Shown: positions 34,076-46,456 of the stretch, piece by piece | Position numbering within the stretch: position 1 is the first letter of the stretch | How the letters are laid out: each line of letters opens with the position of its first letter | The notes under the pieces: model-generated | What the model saw: the letters and a program-made list of their open reading frames with translations, nothing else | What the model was told of the DNA's origin: nothing | Database searches by the model: none | Assembly (NCBI GenBank): GCA_009760855.2 | Contig: WPIO01000006.1 | Span: 12,131,001 to 12,195,000, forward strand | DNA from: Cristatella mucedo | Taxonomy: Eukaryota; Bryozoa; Phylactolaemata; Cristatellidae | Direction: 5' to 3' | Length of the DNA stretch: 64,000 bases | Position numbers and translations under genes: made by a program

Positions 34076-35756
34076 TTCCAAGAAAATCCATGGTAATTTC
34101 ATTTAAATGTCTATACGTTCGAGTGGAAAGAGTCGGACATAATATTTTAAGCGAGTCATGTTGATTATGTCCACCAGTACATGTGTGCAGGGAGGAGACA
34201 CGTGTAATACCTCTCAACTTTACACTTTTCTCTTGAGTATCAGCATAGTCTTTTTGAATGTTACCAGGAAGAAAAGCTGTCGTTTGAGCTCTGTCGTTTG
34301 AGCTGTACAAAATATTTTTAAAATGTCTCATACTAGTTGCCCTTGAATCTTTCGTTCGTTGCGACGTCGCCACTTATGCCAGAAAAGATGGCACTGCTGC
34401 TTTGACGACCAAACGTCTCTGCGATGCTATTGAGCCCAAAAAGAAAAGCTTTGTAGCACCACGGGTTGTCTCATCGGTCTCTTTTATTTTATTTTCGCCG
34501 CTATAAAGACGATCAAACAGACCACACTAAACATTCGTAATATATTGAGAATTTCTCTATATCACGTTATAATTGGAACCAATAGCACTGTCTTTGTCTT
34601 TGGTTTATTGGTTTTTGGTAACTCAGGAAAAAATAATCCGAAATGTCCAAAAGATGTAGCTACCTATACTGACACAAAGTGATAAATTTCACTTGAAAAG
34701 CTGCACTTAAATAGATGCCAAAAGTTAGTTCCTTGCTGCAAGTCCATCAGGCAGTAAAACTATCTGTATATCACATCTAGCCCAGACCAGCCCGGAAAAT
34801 TTGGTCGAAATAAGAAATCATTTGCACAATCATTTGCACCAACTGGCAGCAGCATGATTTTCAGAAAATTTGAAAGACAATCTACGATTCAAACAAAGTG
34901 CACTGAAAAGTGATGCGCATTGTTTATTAAGAATTGAAATTAAAAACTACCGGCTAGCTCATAAAATATGGTTGAGCCTGTGTCACACTTTGTTTTGCCG
35001 AGTGGTCCCACTGTCTACAATTCCCTCTTCTTTGTGCGCTCCAGCCATACCGACGCATGGAATATTCGAATTATTATGCCCTTCTCTTCAGCGATCAAAT
35101 TATTCTATAGTCAAATAAAATATCAAGCCAGTTGAATATTTTAGTTAGTAGTAGGTCGATGATTATGTTTCTGCCCTGCTAAGAAGAAGCATATTCTTTC
35201 TCTCTCCTTTTGTTTTCTTTTAGCCGCTCCAGTGTCTGCTAAGGACGTTCGTCGCTGCAAAGTACGTTCCACGGACTTCTCAATAAAACAGTGCTCGCTG
35301 TAAGGCGCACAAGCTGTGAGCAATCGACGCGAAGTACGACGATACAAATAGTGACTCGCTCGACAAATGTGCAACAGATTTAAATAGAATATCCAAAAAT
35401 ATACATTAACAGTTTGCAAATGAATAACTAGCTGAAACGTTTGTTTACTTTATAGGCAGCACCATTTATTTCTACGGCGGTATGCAGGATGTTTCATCAA
35501 TAATTTTCAATAGACTTGATCACAGAAATGCAGAAAATTTACTTTCAAGTGCGACTGTTAATAAGCAAGAGTCTGCTTCAAATACGCACGCACTCTGTAA
35601 TCAAATTGCTTAGACGACACCAGCACGGGGACTTTCGAGATTGAATCAGGACGCCGAGATTAAATTGAGCACGAGAACTAATAATGAGAGGTCGAGCCAT
35701 GCAACCACATTGCACTGTTACATAATCAAGCTGCAATTGATCAATGCCTCAGGCAA
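34076..35756. other. Unassigned AT-rich interval
   Basis: Frames at 34032-34373 and 35141-35419 have no recognisable motif. No repeat family is seen. Confidence 0.45.
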
Positions 35757-36270
35757 ACAATAGTAATAATACATTTTATAAAGCGTCCTCAGAGAACAAA
35801 ATCTCTTTCTAGGCGCTTTACATTTTCCGAAAAGGAAACACGATCGAATGGCGAGTGCTAGCATGCTCAATAAACAATAAGATTAACATGGTTAGGGGTT
35901 AACATGCACAGGGTCAGCTTACAAGTATGATTAGTGGCGGCAAGCGCAGTGTCAGGACGCATTAGCACATTGAGGACGAATTGCAGGGACCCACTAATTG
36001 CAGTTATAAATAGGTGCGTTTCAAGTTTTTTTTTTAATGGGAACAAGTCAGGAGATGTCGTGACACAATTCGAGAGTGAGTTCCAGGCTTTGGGAGCTTC
36101 CTCCAGAGGATTTTAGGTTTGTACGAGGTATACGTAAACAGTTAGATTCCGAAAAGCGTGAGGTACGTTGCTTAGCCAGGTGGGGGAGTAGATCTGATAG
36201 GTAGGCTGGAGCCCAAAAGTCGATGCGTTGCTTGACTGGTAGCCAGTCCAGGTCAGCGATCTAGAAGCCA
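35757..36270 (-). mobile_element. LINE-A truncated copy with deletion
   Basis: The ATT-type tail, hairpin (GCGTCCTCAGAGAAC, CTTTCTAGGCGCTTTACAT), 3' UTR and C-terminal end are present. Segments between the GDRAF and APKAW regions and within the WLPV region are missing. It is truncated after the LPVKQRID region. Confidence 0.85.
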
Positions 36271-36871
36271 TGAGATGTGACGTAGCGGCATTATTGATTA
36301 AGAAAGATTACTGTCACCTGCTTCCCGGATCGGGAAAATTCATCCGTGCCTGCGATTTACGTTTGTATTTATTTCTTTTGATATAGCCGAGCATTAGCTG
36401 ATTGTGTTCGGACAAAGAAGTAGCCATGCGCAAGCCGAGAAATGGTGGATTGTTGGCATTGATGTGTTGGTTGTTTCTTTATTGAATTGCTTTCTAAAAC
36501 TGCCTTTTAATTAAAAAGATGTAGTTATAATATATTCTCCTCTCATGAAAAAATACGAACATGATTTATTTCCCCAAAAAGTAATCGGCACGGAAGTAGT
36601 CAACATATATCGAAATAAAGTCCTCAACCCTAAAAGCTACACAATATTTATGCTGCACGTAAGACATATGGGAGGCATGCAAAATGAACGGTAGTTTTTG
36701 GGCGGGCATTTCAAAATGCCGACCAACACAAACGAAAAGCATGGTTAAGAGCCTTATTTGCCCTCACTAAAGTTGTGTTGTTAAAAGGCAATTTTGTCGC
36801 TTCTTCGGCTAATATTCGTGCCAGTAATAGTGTTCTCTTATGGTATATTGCAATATATATATATATATATA

Positions 36872-36938
<67 letters not shown>

Positions 36939-37223
36939 ATTATTAGGCGGTATGTCTGCCTGTAGAAAATAGAGGCTCCTTTCGCGCCGCGAGTCTGTGA
37001 AGCAGTCCGCATTTGACCACCAGCCAAGCGCTCGTAAATCGATGGGTGTTTTTCGAAAGGTTTCACTTTTGCTGCCTTCCCCCTGTTTACTGCAAGTGAC
37101 GATGCAACGGACGCCTCGGATATTAACATTTTGAACCGACTCGTAGGCGGCCGCCCTCATCATTTGCTAGAAGCAAGACGCGGACGCGGCGTTTGGTCCT
37201 TCTCAGGTCAGACTCGCTGTATC
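36271..37223. other. Unassigned interval with (TA)n(GT)n
   Basis: The compound repeat at 36853-36933 is the only recognised feature. Confidence 0.5.
36853..36933. repeat. (TA)n(TG)n compound microsatellite
   Basis: About 10 TA units followed by about 30 TG units. Confidence 0.96.
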
Positions 37224-37578
37224 TATTTGGGTTTATAATAATAATAATAATTCACTTGATAAAGCGCCCTCAGAGAACTTAATCTCTCTCTAGGCGCTTT
37301 ACATTTGCTGTAAAGTGAAATGCAATTGAAAGATAAGTAAAATCATGCTTGAAAAAACAAACGAAATGAATAATATGGTTAGGGGTGACATGCACAGGGT
37401 CAGCATGCAAATGTGGTTAGTGGCAGCATGCACAGTGTCAGCACGCATAAGCACATGAAGGACGAGTCACAGGGACCCACTAAATGCTGTCCTAAATAGG
37501 TGTGTTTTTAGGTTCCTTTTAAATGTGGTCAGGTCAGGGGATGTTCTGACGCAGGTCGGAAGAGAGTTTTTAGGCTCC
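37224..37578 (-). mobile_element. LINE-A truncated copy
   Basis: (ATT)n tail, a perfect outer hairpin stem, the full set of 3' UTR units and about 30 codons of the C terminus, truncated near AGTTTTTAGGCTCC. It is well preserved. Confidence 0.9.
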
Positions 37579-38559
37579 AGGATAGCTAGAAACACCCAAG
37601 CATTCCACTAAAGTCAACAACAGGGCTTTAACTTGTGAGGCCGCATTGTTAGCCTGATTTGCATAGCGAGCGCTAAATGTTCCTAGAAAGAGGCATGGTA
37701 GCGTATGAGGAAATGCACGATCCGTCGGGTCGTCCTCGCCCGTTTTGACATACTTCGGCGCCATCTATATAACCGTACTTTTTACGAGCGTTGTCTCGTC
37801 GTTAGAGTCGTCTATATGCCTGACGATATGCAGCCTCCTGTAAGAATGAAGCACGGCGCTTTCTTCGGGTCGACGCAACCATACGTCTCAATATTCATGT
37901 TTTGACAACCTTTGACCTGCGGTCGACGGTCGGCGGCTGCGCACCGGAAGTAACTGCAGAGATAGTCGGCTGAATAGAAAGAATAGCTACACTGCATGAC
38001 AGCTTACCTGCCGCGATGCGGCTGACGCACCCTAGCTGAGAATAGCGTAATGATTATAAAAAATTTCAATCTCACGAATGGAAGACTGCTAACATATTGA
38101 GTGCGATGCCCCTCGTCTCGAGGTGCGCGTCGGCGTGGTGACAAGTCCGACACTTTTGCTATGAGCGGCAAGAGGTAACTCGGTGGCGGGCTATTGATAG
38201 AAAGGAAAAAATTCCGTCCTCTATTTCTTCCGTGTTGAATGCCAGCTATTGTCACTGCAGCCCAAAGTTTCCGCCGAAGCCGGTCGAGTAATTTCTGCCT
38301 TTGCACTACTTGCTACAACGTTTAATTTTGTCCAGACTTTAAAGACCTTGTCTTTACTTTTATCACGACTTATCCGTCGTCTGGCCTGGTCAGAGCAAGG
38401 TTACAGATCATCCGCAGCTACAATCATGCGATTACAATTTTTTGCGATAACTAGTCATGACTAGAAAATGCGGGACGGGCTACGGCGTAGGCAGCTACGC
38501 GTCGCGACGCCGTAGGGTTACAACATGCGCTGTTACAAACGTAGTGAGTGGCTTCGTTG
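37579..38559. other. Unassigned GC-rich interval
   Basis: The minus-strand frame 37570-37764 (starting MAPKYVKTGEDDPTDRAFPH) and that at 38004-38306 are not recognised. A host exon is possible but unsupported. Confidence 0.4.
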
Positions 38560-38645
38560 CTCGCTTTCTTCCTTCCTTCCTCCTTCACTCGCTTCCTTCC
38601 TTCCTTCCTTCCTTCCTCCTTTACTTGCTTTCTTCCTCTTTCAAG
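38560..38645. repeat. (CTTC)n interrupted microsatellite
   Basis: Two runs of CTTC separated by TCCTTCACTCG. Confidence 0.9.
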
Positions 38646-38879
38646 TCCCGTTTTTCAAAATTTAGGGTCAGATAATGGAGAGGGGGCGTGATGCGTGAGA
38701 TGAATTACTTGTTTCGCTTTAATATTTCGCTAAGCAACGTACTCGCTTTGAATTCCACCCAATAAAGATTAACTGTCACCAAAATGTGTTCTATCGGCTC
38801 GTTCATCAACAAAAATTTGACGTTCCATAGGCTCAGAAAGGCCTTGCAATAGAGGACGAAGACGACGGCGCCGTTAAGA

Positions 38880-38986
38880 TCGATAACTGCACAAATGGGG
38901 ACCTAGATGATTGATGGAGAGGGTAACGTCACCACTCCTGATGCTGAGGATAGTGACAGTGACACTAGTGATTATTACGAGTCTTA
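38880..38986 (+). other. Possible acidic protein end
   Basis: In one frame GEGNVTTPDAEDSDSDTSDYY then ES and a TAA at the end read like the acidic C terminus of a protein. The upstream frame closes quickly, so this may be a decayed terminal exon or chance. Confidence 0.2.
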
Positions 38987-39019
38987 ATATTGTTCTGTTC
39001 ATTCAGCTATTGAATAAAT

Positions 39020-39720
39020 TAATTTTCTTTTTTAAAACCAACCTTGTTTGACCAACCTTGAAACCACCATTCAGCAGCACCAGCTGCAGAGTGCTTGACC
39101 TGTTTTCTCGGCAGTCCGGCCAAAACTGAATTGCCGTCGCCAAGCCTGGATAGGACCAGTGAGCTGTGATATCTTTCACCAGCCACTGCGGTAGACGGTT
39201 CCTAATGTTGCACCGAGATCGTTTGTGATGACTATGCTGTGGTAGCCGTACGCTCAGGTGTCCCACGAGTACGAGTTCGGTTTTGTCATCGTTTAGCTTA
39301 AGAAAGTCAGCCGACATCTAGGGTCGGCTGTTTACATGGCAGGCATTTAGTTTATCAGTTGCTGCGGCGGATTCCGTTGATTTAAATGACAAGTGCAGCT
39401 GGGTATCGTCAGCATCGAAGTGGCTGCCGAGTTCATGGGCCCGTATCACTTTCCCGAGAAAGATCACTTTTCCGGTAAAGACGAAGGTCAGAAAAAAACC
39501 CGAAAATGGGCCCTTTGTGGAGCTCTACCGTAAACCGGCCTGCTGGGAGACAAGTGACCACTACAAGACTCGCGACCACCTCAGACTGAACGCGATCGAT
39601 CGCACCACCATGACTCGATCCGCACCAGAGCCTTATCTGCCAGATTGACCACTGTTTTCAATCGTTCAAGTTGGATGTCACGACCGATTTCGTCAAGCGC
39701 AGTAGCTATTTCGATCAGTT
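39020..39720 (-). pseudogene. LINE-B reverse transcriptase fragment
   Basis: On the minus strand, pieces in shifting frames: DEIGRDIQLERLKTV with LADKALVRIESWW (motif A region), FDADDTQLHLSFKSTES-like motif C in another frame, MSADFLKLNDDKTELVLVGH, and later SVLAGLPRKQVK. The LNDDKTELVL wording groups it with the LINE-B copy at 21.6-22.5 kb. There are multiple frameshifts and stops. Confidence 0.75.
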
Positions 39721-39732
39721 GCGTCTTCATAC

Positions 39733-39808
39733 AGCATCTGTAAAGTGCCTAGAAAGAGATTTAGTTCTCAGAGGGTGCTGTACAAATGTATTACTATTAT
39801 TATTATTA
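39733..39808 (+). mobile_element. Tail-only LINE-A insertion
   Basis: CAGCATCTGTAAAGTGCC, the hairpin (GATTTAGTTCTCAGAGGGTG) and a (TTA)n tail only, about 76 bp. It lies between two LINE-B fragments. Confidence 0.75.
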
Positions 39809-40024
39809 AAGAATGCGAAGTAGGTTCAGTTAGTGACCGAAGCCGAAAGGGATTTCAGGAGTTTCGGTGCATGCGAACTAAAGGCCCCGTCACCTAACGA
39901 TTTGAACTCAGTTCGAGCGACGGCGAGTCGCCTTACACCCGAGGAGAGGCTCGTGCCAAACCACCCTGAATGATCCAGGTCAGGGACAGGTAGGCCGGTG
40001 CAAGCTAGTGAAGTGACCTGTAGG

Positions 40025-40027
<3 letters not shown>
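39809..40027 (-). mobile_element. LINE-B C-terminal fragment
   Basis: On the minus strand a path like RTELKSLGDGAFSSHAPKLL can be followed, corresponding to the [20 protein letters not shown] end of LINE-A with different wording. It ends against a (GA)n array. Confidence 0.6.
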
Positions 40028-40400
<373 letters not shown>

Positions 40401-41138
40401 GACTATCCTAAAGTCAGCAAAGAGGGTGCTACGCAATATTTAATGGTGGCAACCATGCGAACGCGCTCTCTATTCAGCGCCGACGCTACGTTTCGCTCAT
40501 GAGCAAGAGATGTAAGGCGGTCGTGGTCGACGCGACGTGGCGCCAGTAGCCCGTATGTTGTTCGATGCACCGTGCGCCATGCACCTACAATCGAACTTCG
40601 TGCAGGATGTCGACGGCGAACGCCACCTGATGCACGGCCATTCAACGGCTCGTTTCGATCAGAAGGACTCGTGCGCAGGACGAAAAGTGGTCGCACAGAA
40701 AACCACGTTTGACAAAAGCCACCCCTCATGGATCGTGGAAAAATGTATCACCCTTCTTTCAACGGAAGTAGGCGCCGAAGTCTGCTGCAGTCTGCACCAT
40801 CTCTATTCGCCAGTGGGCCAAACCGATCGTTCGTTCGTCAGCTCGCTAAGCGCAGGCTACCTAACCGCAAACTATTCGCAGTCATTCGCAGAATCCTTAG
40901 TTAGAAAGGTCGATCTGTGAGTTAAGATTAATTGCTACTACGCCTCGTTTGCCGCGCGGGCGTTAGCGATGCCGTCGTATCCACCTCAGAGAAGCCGGTG
41001 GCGGTAAGGAAGAGAACACGCGTCAGTCGGTCGTTGGAGCGCGAACGCCCAGCGAGCGGGACGCGTCTCCATCCAGCACTGCACGACAAGTCTCGCCGAA
41101 GAGTCGGAGCGGCCAGCAGAGTCTCTGCAACGGAGAAC
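40401..41138. other. Unassigned GC-rich interval
   Basis: A 127-codon plus-strand frame at 40537-40920 has no low complexity and reads protein-like, but no motif is recognised. Another frame from 40932 runs into the pyrimidine array. A host exon or promoter-proximal region is possible. Confidence 0.35.
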
Positions 41139-41170
41139 TTTCTCTCTCTCTCTCTCTCTCTTGCTCTCTT

Positions 41171-41243
<73 letters not shown>

Positions 41244-41303
41244 CTCTCTCTCCCTCCTCACTCTCTCTCTCTCTCTTGCTCTCTTTCTCTCCCTCCTTCC
41301 TCG
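41139..41303. repeat. (CT)n array
   Basis: About 165 bp of pyrimidine-rich CT units, lying about 740 bp from an opposite-strand (GA)n array. Confidence 0.96.
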
Positions 41304-43712
41304 AGAATCCCCGCCTCCTCCGAGCCAGGCCGCCCTTGTTCTGGGCGGCTTTCGCGCGACCGCCGTCGGCCGCCGTGTGCAATTATTAATAATAATAATT
41401 ATTAATAATTATTATTGCAATTGCAAGTATTCGCCAGCAACGGCAGGCCGGAAGAGAGCGCCGCCTACCGCGAGAGCCAGCTCGCGCGCGAGCGCAATGC
41501 AAACCGGATGCGCGCCCGCGAATTTCGCTAGTGCCATCGGCGATGGCTCAGCAGCGGCGGAGCGCGCCGCAGCCGCTGCTGAGCAGGCGACGGGCGAGGC
41601 CCGCCTGCGTCGAATGCGACATTGCTTTATAGAGTGCGCGCACGCGCACACCGTGTCTGTCTTCTGGCATTGTTCGCGGAAACTCGGAAAAAAGGAAAAA
41701 AGCGAGCGCCGTCGTGGAATTTCCGGTCCGGTGCTCGCTGTCGCAGTTTCAATTATTGCGCGCGCCTCGCCTGTTTCGAGTTCAAGCTGAAAGCTCGTCG
41801 GCTATCGCGGTTTCCTTATCTCCTCGCCTTTGTATCTAGCGCTCGCCCGGGCTGTGCGGTTTCCGGCGGCGCGCTCGTGCGGTTTCCGGCGGCGCGCTCG
41901 TGTGGTTTCCGGCGCGCTCGCTCGCTTCCGACTTCTCTGTGTCAGACTCATGCGAGCACCAAATGCCAAGGATGACTATGCAGCTAAATTCCCTTGTACA
42001 GAAATCCTCAGCTGAGCTAGGGAAATCAAAATATAGCGGCTTGATAGTGGCGCAACCTGTGCAACAGCAGGCCGCACTTACCGCTGATGAATGGCACGAA
42101 CCGCGGTGCGCGGACCCGCTTCGGGCGAGAGCACAAATTAACATTCAACCAGACCTTTGAACTGCACAGTCACGTTTTTCGTGCACAGGTCCTGTGGCGA
42201 AAGACGGCAGTACCAAGTGCGTACCTTTCAGCCCAATCACTGTAAAGGCGAAACAGCTCAGCAGTTTGGCACGCGTACGCGTCCTTAAGCTCGGTCCAAG
42301 ATACTACAATAATGGCCGCCGCAAGAACAACGAGAAGGAGGATGGTGGGCTCGCTCTCTCTTGCCTCCCCTTGCAGAAGCGAAAGAGTCAAGCAACTCTC
42401 TGCGCCAATGAGTCGCGGTATTAGCCAACACATACGAAATATGGCGAAAATACTCTAGGTCCGTGCTTGACCACGTGGTTGTGCGTGGATAAGTTGAGCC
42501 GAAACGTGATCGGCAGTAACTAAGAAATCTGCCGACGGTGGCTGCCAAGGTCACAAGAGGCGGTCTTGTTCGTGGGGCTGCAGGTCCACTGTCACAATAG
42601 CGCTGTAGTGGCTTTTTAACCGAAGCCCTTAGGCCACGAGCGCACGAGCGCACGTAAAGGGTGCTAGACATCGCTGAAGCGAGCCAGGTGAATGGTGAAG
42701 GGGAATGACGGTGAAGGTGAAACTGGCTACTCGAAGCAAGCAAGGATACCGAGCCGCAAGTGCGAAACCAATAGACGTAGGTAGCCGACGGTAGCATTGC
42801 AAGGCAGCAATAAAGAGCGTGCGCGGACGACCTTGACATTAAGCAAGTTCGTGTCGCTAGCGTAGAGCTGCCTATTCGATAGCCACAGAGGGCTACATCC
42901 GTACAGCACCAGTCCGTGAGAGTGCAACTTCCTTCGAAACATGAAATGCAACTCTCCGGCTCAACGTCCATAGTATAATTGATTCGCTAAAACCACAAAG
43001 TACAATTGACAAGTCGCCTCTTGAATTTGAAGTTTTATAATACCTAAAAATAGGGTATGACAAATCCGGTTCCCAGCAGTTTTTATTCAGGAACCGCTAG
43101 TAATCTCAAGCGCTGCCATAATCTAACCGCGTGTGGCACGCCCTCGTTTCGCTACCGCAGAAGTAATCCGCAAAGTCCACGATGAAGCTGATGGCATTTA
43201 GTTGTAGCTGTATCAAGTAACAATAGGTCGTGAAAAGATAAGTAATAACGCAAATTGTTCGCTACCGCCTGTATTACACTTGAAAGGGGTTACCATTTAA
43301 CCGGTTTTGTGCTTGATCAATTCATTCCAGCGGTCCCGATAAAGCTCGCATCGACTAACACGCCACTTCGCATGAGCTGCGGCATTCTTGGGACTCTGAA
43401 AAAATAAATATATCTGGCTTCGTGAGGCCGAAACACCGTGCACCTGATATTGCTCAAAAAATGAATAGTCACTGCATGTCGAATCAAGAATAGGAGTCGG
43501 AGCTTCTTGTCACGTGACCAGGAGGCTCGGCGGAGAAGCAGATTTTCAGGTGCGTCTTGTAGTCGCATGGATCGTGGCGTCAGTCAGCACATACACTCCC
43601 TCGCTGTTGTCGATTGAAGGCTTCTCAGGTGCGAACTTCACCGTACACACTCATTGCTTTTTGGATGGGACAGCGAGAGCGTCTGCACTCCTTTGACGGA
43701 ACAATAACAACT
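41304..43712. other. GC/CpG-rich unassigned region
   Basis: CpG dinucleotides are frequent, most strikingly at 41430-41960, unlike the AT-rich intervals elsewhere. A 228-codon minus-strand frame (42285-42971) overlaps other long frames and lacks motifs. A short AT-rich palindrome-like block (41381-41420) interrupts it. This is the most plausible location for a host promoter or first exon, but none is demonstrated. Confidence 0.4.
41856..41925. repeat. 23-bp CpG-rich tandem repeat
   Basis: Two exact 23-bp units (41856-41878 and 41879-41901, containing GGTTTCCGGCGGCGCGCTCG) and a shortened third copy. Confidence 0.9.
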
Positions 43713-43876
43713 CTTGGCCGATTTAGCAGCTTCTTTTGCATAGCGGCAGAAGAGACATAACGGCCACCACAAGCGCTTGCAGTTGGCTATAGAGCATCGC
43801 CCACTGCAGGATTCGAACCCACTACCTCGCTCGCGAAGAGCGAGCGCCTTACCTCCTATCGCTATCGCGGCGGCCC
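43713..43876 (-). mobile_element. SINE-A copy with altered head hairpin
   Basis: On the minus strand: GGCCGCCGCGATAGCGATAG head, B box GGGTTCGAATCCTGC, body and the 3' end GCTGCTAAATCGGCC. The usual GAGGTC palindrome is replaced by the different inverted repeat CGCTCGCGAAGAGCGAGCG at 43849-43867. Confidence 0.85.
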
Positions 43877-44381
43877 TATGGGAGCACCCGCACTCCTTTG
43901 ATGGGACAGTAAGCGCTCTAGCGCACTACTTCGACAGGACCACGGGAGAGAGCGCCGGCACTCCTCCGATGGAATGCAGCCTGCACACGCGAATACCAAA
44001 CTGAGTGGACTAGACTGTCTGACTTTAGCGATAATGCAATAGAATCCCCTGCGCTCGCTGGTGCCAGTTGGTCCTCGCCGGTGCCTGCAGATTTAGCTCA
44101 GCCCCTCTAGTCGCATCTTCTTTCCTGCCCCTGCGAACATGACTAGGCCTGCCTTTCCGGCGAACGGCAGGCCTAGTCATGAGACAGGACGGCTGTGTAC
44201 CTCCACCAAAGCCAGTCGGCTTTGAGAGGCAGTGACTCAGAGCAGACTGTAGTGGCATTGCCAATGCTGCGAAACTTCCTTTATCCAGAAGCCGATAGGA
44301 GTGAGCTCACGAGGTGAAGAGGTGCCGGCTGGCGATCTTACTTAGTCACCAACGTAGTCACGCACATGCCACCCGTAGATC
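43877..44381. other. Unassigned interval
   Basis: It contains the perfect hairpin at 44138-44181. No gene is recognised. Confidence 0.45.
44138..44181. repeat. Perfect 16-bp inverted repeat
   Basis: 44138-44153 and 44166-44181 are exact reverse complements around a 12-nt loop (CATGACTAGGCCTGCC arm). Confidence 0.92.
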
Positions 44382-44435
44382 TTAATAATAATAATAATAA
44401 TAATAATGTACTTGATAAAGCGCCCTCAGAGAACT
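44382..44435 (-). mobile_element. Tail-only LINE-A insertion
   Basis: A (TTA)n tail followed by GTACTTGATAAAGCGCCCTC and AGAGAACT, after which similarity stops within the hairpin. Only about 54 bp, the shortest fragment of this family in the window. Confidence 0.8.
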
Positions 44436-46110
44436 GGAGACAATGGATAGCAGAAGTGGGGAGGAGAATTCCACGAAGGAAGTCAGACTTCCGGCTAGCG
44501 GAATAAAGTGACTGAAGGAGGAAGAGGAGACGAGGTATAATGAATGGCGATGCATGACGGGCAACGGACATTGCAACGTCCGTCGCGCACATAAAGGAGC
44601 TAATTTTGATGCCTGCCGAGTCATTCTTTTAGGCCGCTTGAAATCAGTGCGTTCACTTGGGCTGCAACAGTAGTTTTAATGAATTTAAATAGTTTTAATA
44701 TACTCAAGCGCACGATCAAGCCGGGCTTTAATCCCTTCGCGACCTGTGAACCACGCGGTTGCAAGTCGACGGTTTGGTCGCCGCCATTACTCCGACACTA
44801 AGAGCTGGCTGGCATAACGATACGATCACTTATCAGGAATGCACGCGATGCTAGTCGCCTTCATTTTCGGACTCTATTAGCAACAGCGACATGAAGGCAA
44901 AGCCTACTTTGAAGCATAATGTTGCTGAAATAAACTGACCGTTTTCCCACCCTTGGCCTTAAGGGAACGGCGACTTGCTAGCTGGGGCGTTCTTAGCCTC
45001 GAGTTCAGGTTTAAAGATGAAGGTTAAGGTCGCACACATAGCCTCCATGCTTTGCGGTTATGCTGATTTAATTCATGGATATCTTAAACATCTCAACACT
45101 TCTCAGTGGCAAAATTACAACTGCATTGGTGGCTCTCTTCAAAAGCATGATGGCTTGCTACAATTTTGCATTATATTGGTAACTTCGTAAGAATTGGTTC
45201 CTATTGTTTAGCGCCTAATCCGAAAATCTTAATCGTTACTTTGAATTATGCTAGTGATGGTGCGAGCTACTTCTAAGTGGCTCAGGAATTTCCTTATGTT
45301 GAGCGTGATTTAAAGGTCTATCGTTCCTCGACTGGAAAACAAGGAATCTACAGCTACAGCAGTACTTTACAGCGAAGTCATGTCAAGCTGGCAAACGTGG
45401 GATTTGCCGCTCCGGATGGTAAAAACAGAAGATAAAGTTATTTATATATAATGCTATCAGTGTTTAGCGGATTTTCGTTAGTCAAAGTGCTCAGATTTCC
45501 AAAATAACAAAAAGTAAAAGAAACTATACCTTCAAATCTCGTTCTCGATGTGCTAATTCAGAAAAATGTGTCAGCTTTAACATTCAACCTATGGCGCGGT
45601 GAACTTTCGGTACCCTAAATATACGAAACAATCCAAAGCTACATAGAGAATTTCTTAAAGATACGATGTTTTGTATGTATCAGTATATATATATTTATAT
45701 TTACTGCTTAATGCAAATATATTTATAATAATTCCAAATAATTCATACCAATTCCAAGTATATTGCTAATGAGATTTTTGTATTTAACTGTTAAACGCTT
45801 TTAATAGCTAAGCAGCTGCACCTGCCTTTCGGCCGTCTACATGATCTAGAGGCGAGTATCTTGGATTCTGGACCCTGAACCGTCGGGCTTGAATCCTGCC
45901 CGCATTAATTCTCCTCCTTTCAATAGACAGTAGCTATAACCTGGCGGTCCGTAGGCCAGCATGGTACTTATAGATATAGGGCAAGATAGCCACTCGGATG
46001 ACGGCATCCGCCGAGATCTCTTAACTAGGCTACAGAGTCAACGCATGCACCTTCTCTGAATAAGACTTTAAATACTAACCTCATTTTTTCTATTTACACG
46101 TACCTCTGTC
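44436..46110. other. Unassigned interval
   Basis: No supported gene. A tRNA-like B-box sequence (GGGCTTGAATCCTGCC) near 45888-45903 may be a very old SINE. Confidence 0.45.
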
Positions 46111-46175
46111 ATAATTATAATAAACCGTTTGTATAGCACGCTAAGAGAACTAAATTTCTTTCTTAGCACTGTCTC
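46111..46175 (-). mobile_element. Tail-only LINE fragment
   Basis: ATAATTATAATAAACCG, then TTTGTATAGCACGCTAAGAG, and TTTCTTTCTTAGCACT match the tail and hairpin of the LINE-A/SINE-B type in reverse. It is diverged. Confidence 0.6.
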
Positions 46176-46192
46176 TCAAAAATGGAATACAT

Positions 46193-46456
46193 TTACACAC
46201 CGTTTGGACCCTCTGAGGTAAAGCCAATGAATTCCAGTCGAAGTTTATGGCTAATCGTCCCACGGCGAGAGCGATACTGTGCGTGTATAGTGAATTCCTC
46301 GGGATGCCGAATTAGGTCTTCCTGCAAATTCTGCTGGATTTTTCGAGTAATTTGATACCACCGATCGTCTAGTCTTTTTTGAAAGCCCATTGTCTCGCCT
46401 GGGCATTGTTTACACGGCTTCCACTCGTATGCGGCCTTGGCCAGAGATACTCGCAT
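46193..46456 (-). pseudogene. Unidentified protein-like frame
   Basis: An 87-codon minus-strand frame contains ECKPCKQ-like text (EWKPCKQCPGET), RLDDRWYQITRKIQQNLQED and RRGTISHKLRLEFIGFT. Upstream, past one stop, SAMLKGRQNQPQILNDIHNS continues in the same frame. Its composition is protein-like, suggesting a decayed transposon or host exon. No family could be named. Confidence 0.3.

Noticed and set aside
36775-36972. Cys-Val or Thr-His repeat proteins at (GT)n/(CA)n arrays (also 22577-22864)
   Set aside because: Pure microsatellite translation.
42285-42971. 228-codon host gene on the minus strand
   Set aside because: GC-rich DNA with overlapping long frames on both strands, no recognisable motif, and high Ser/Cys/Arg composition typical of chance frames.
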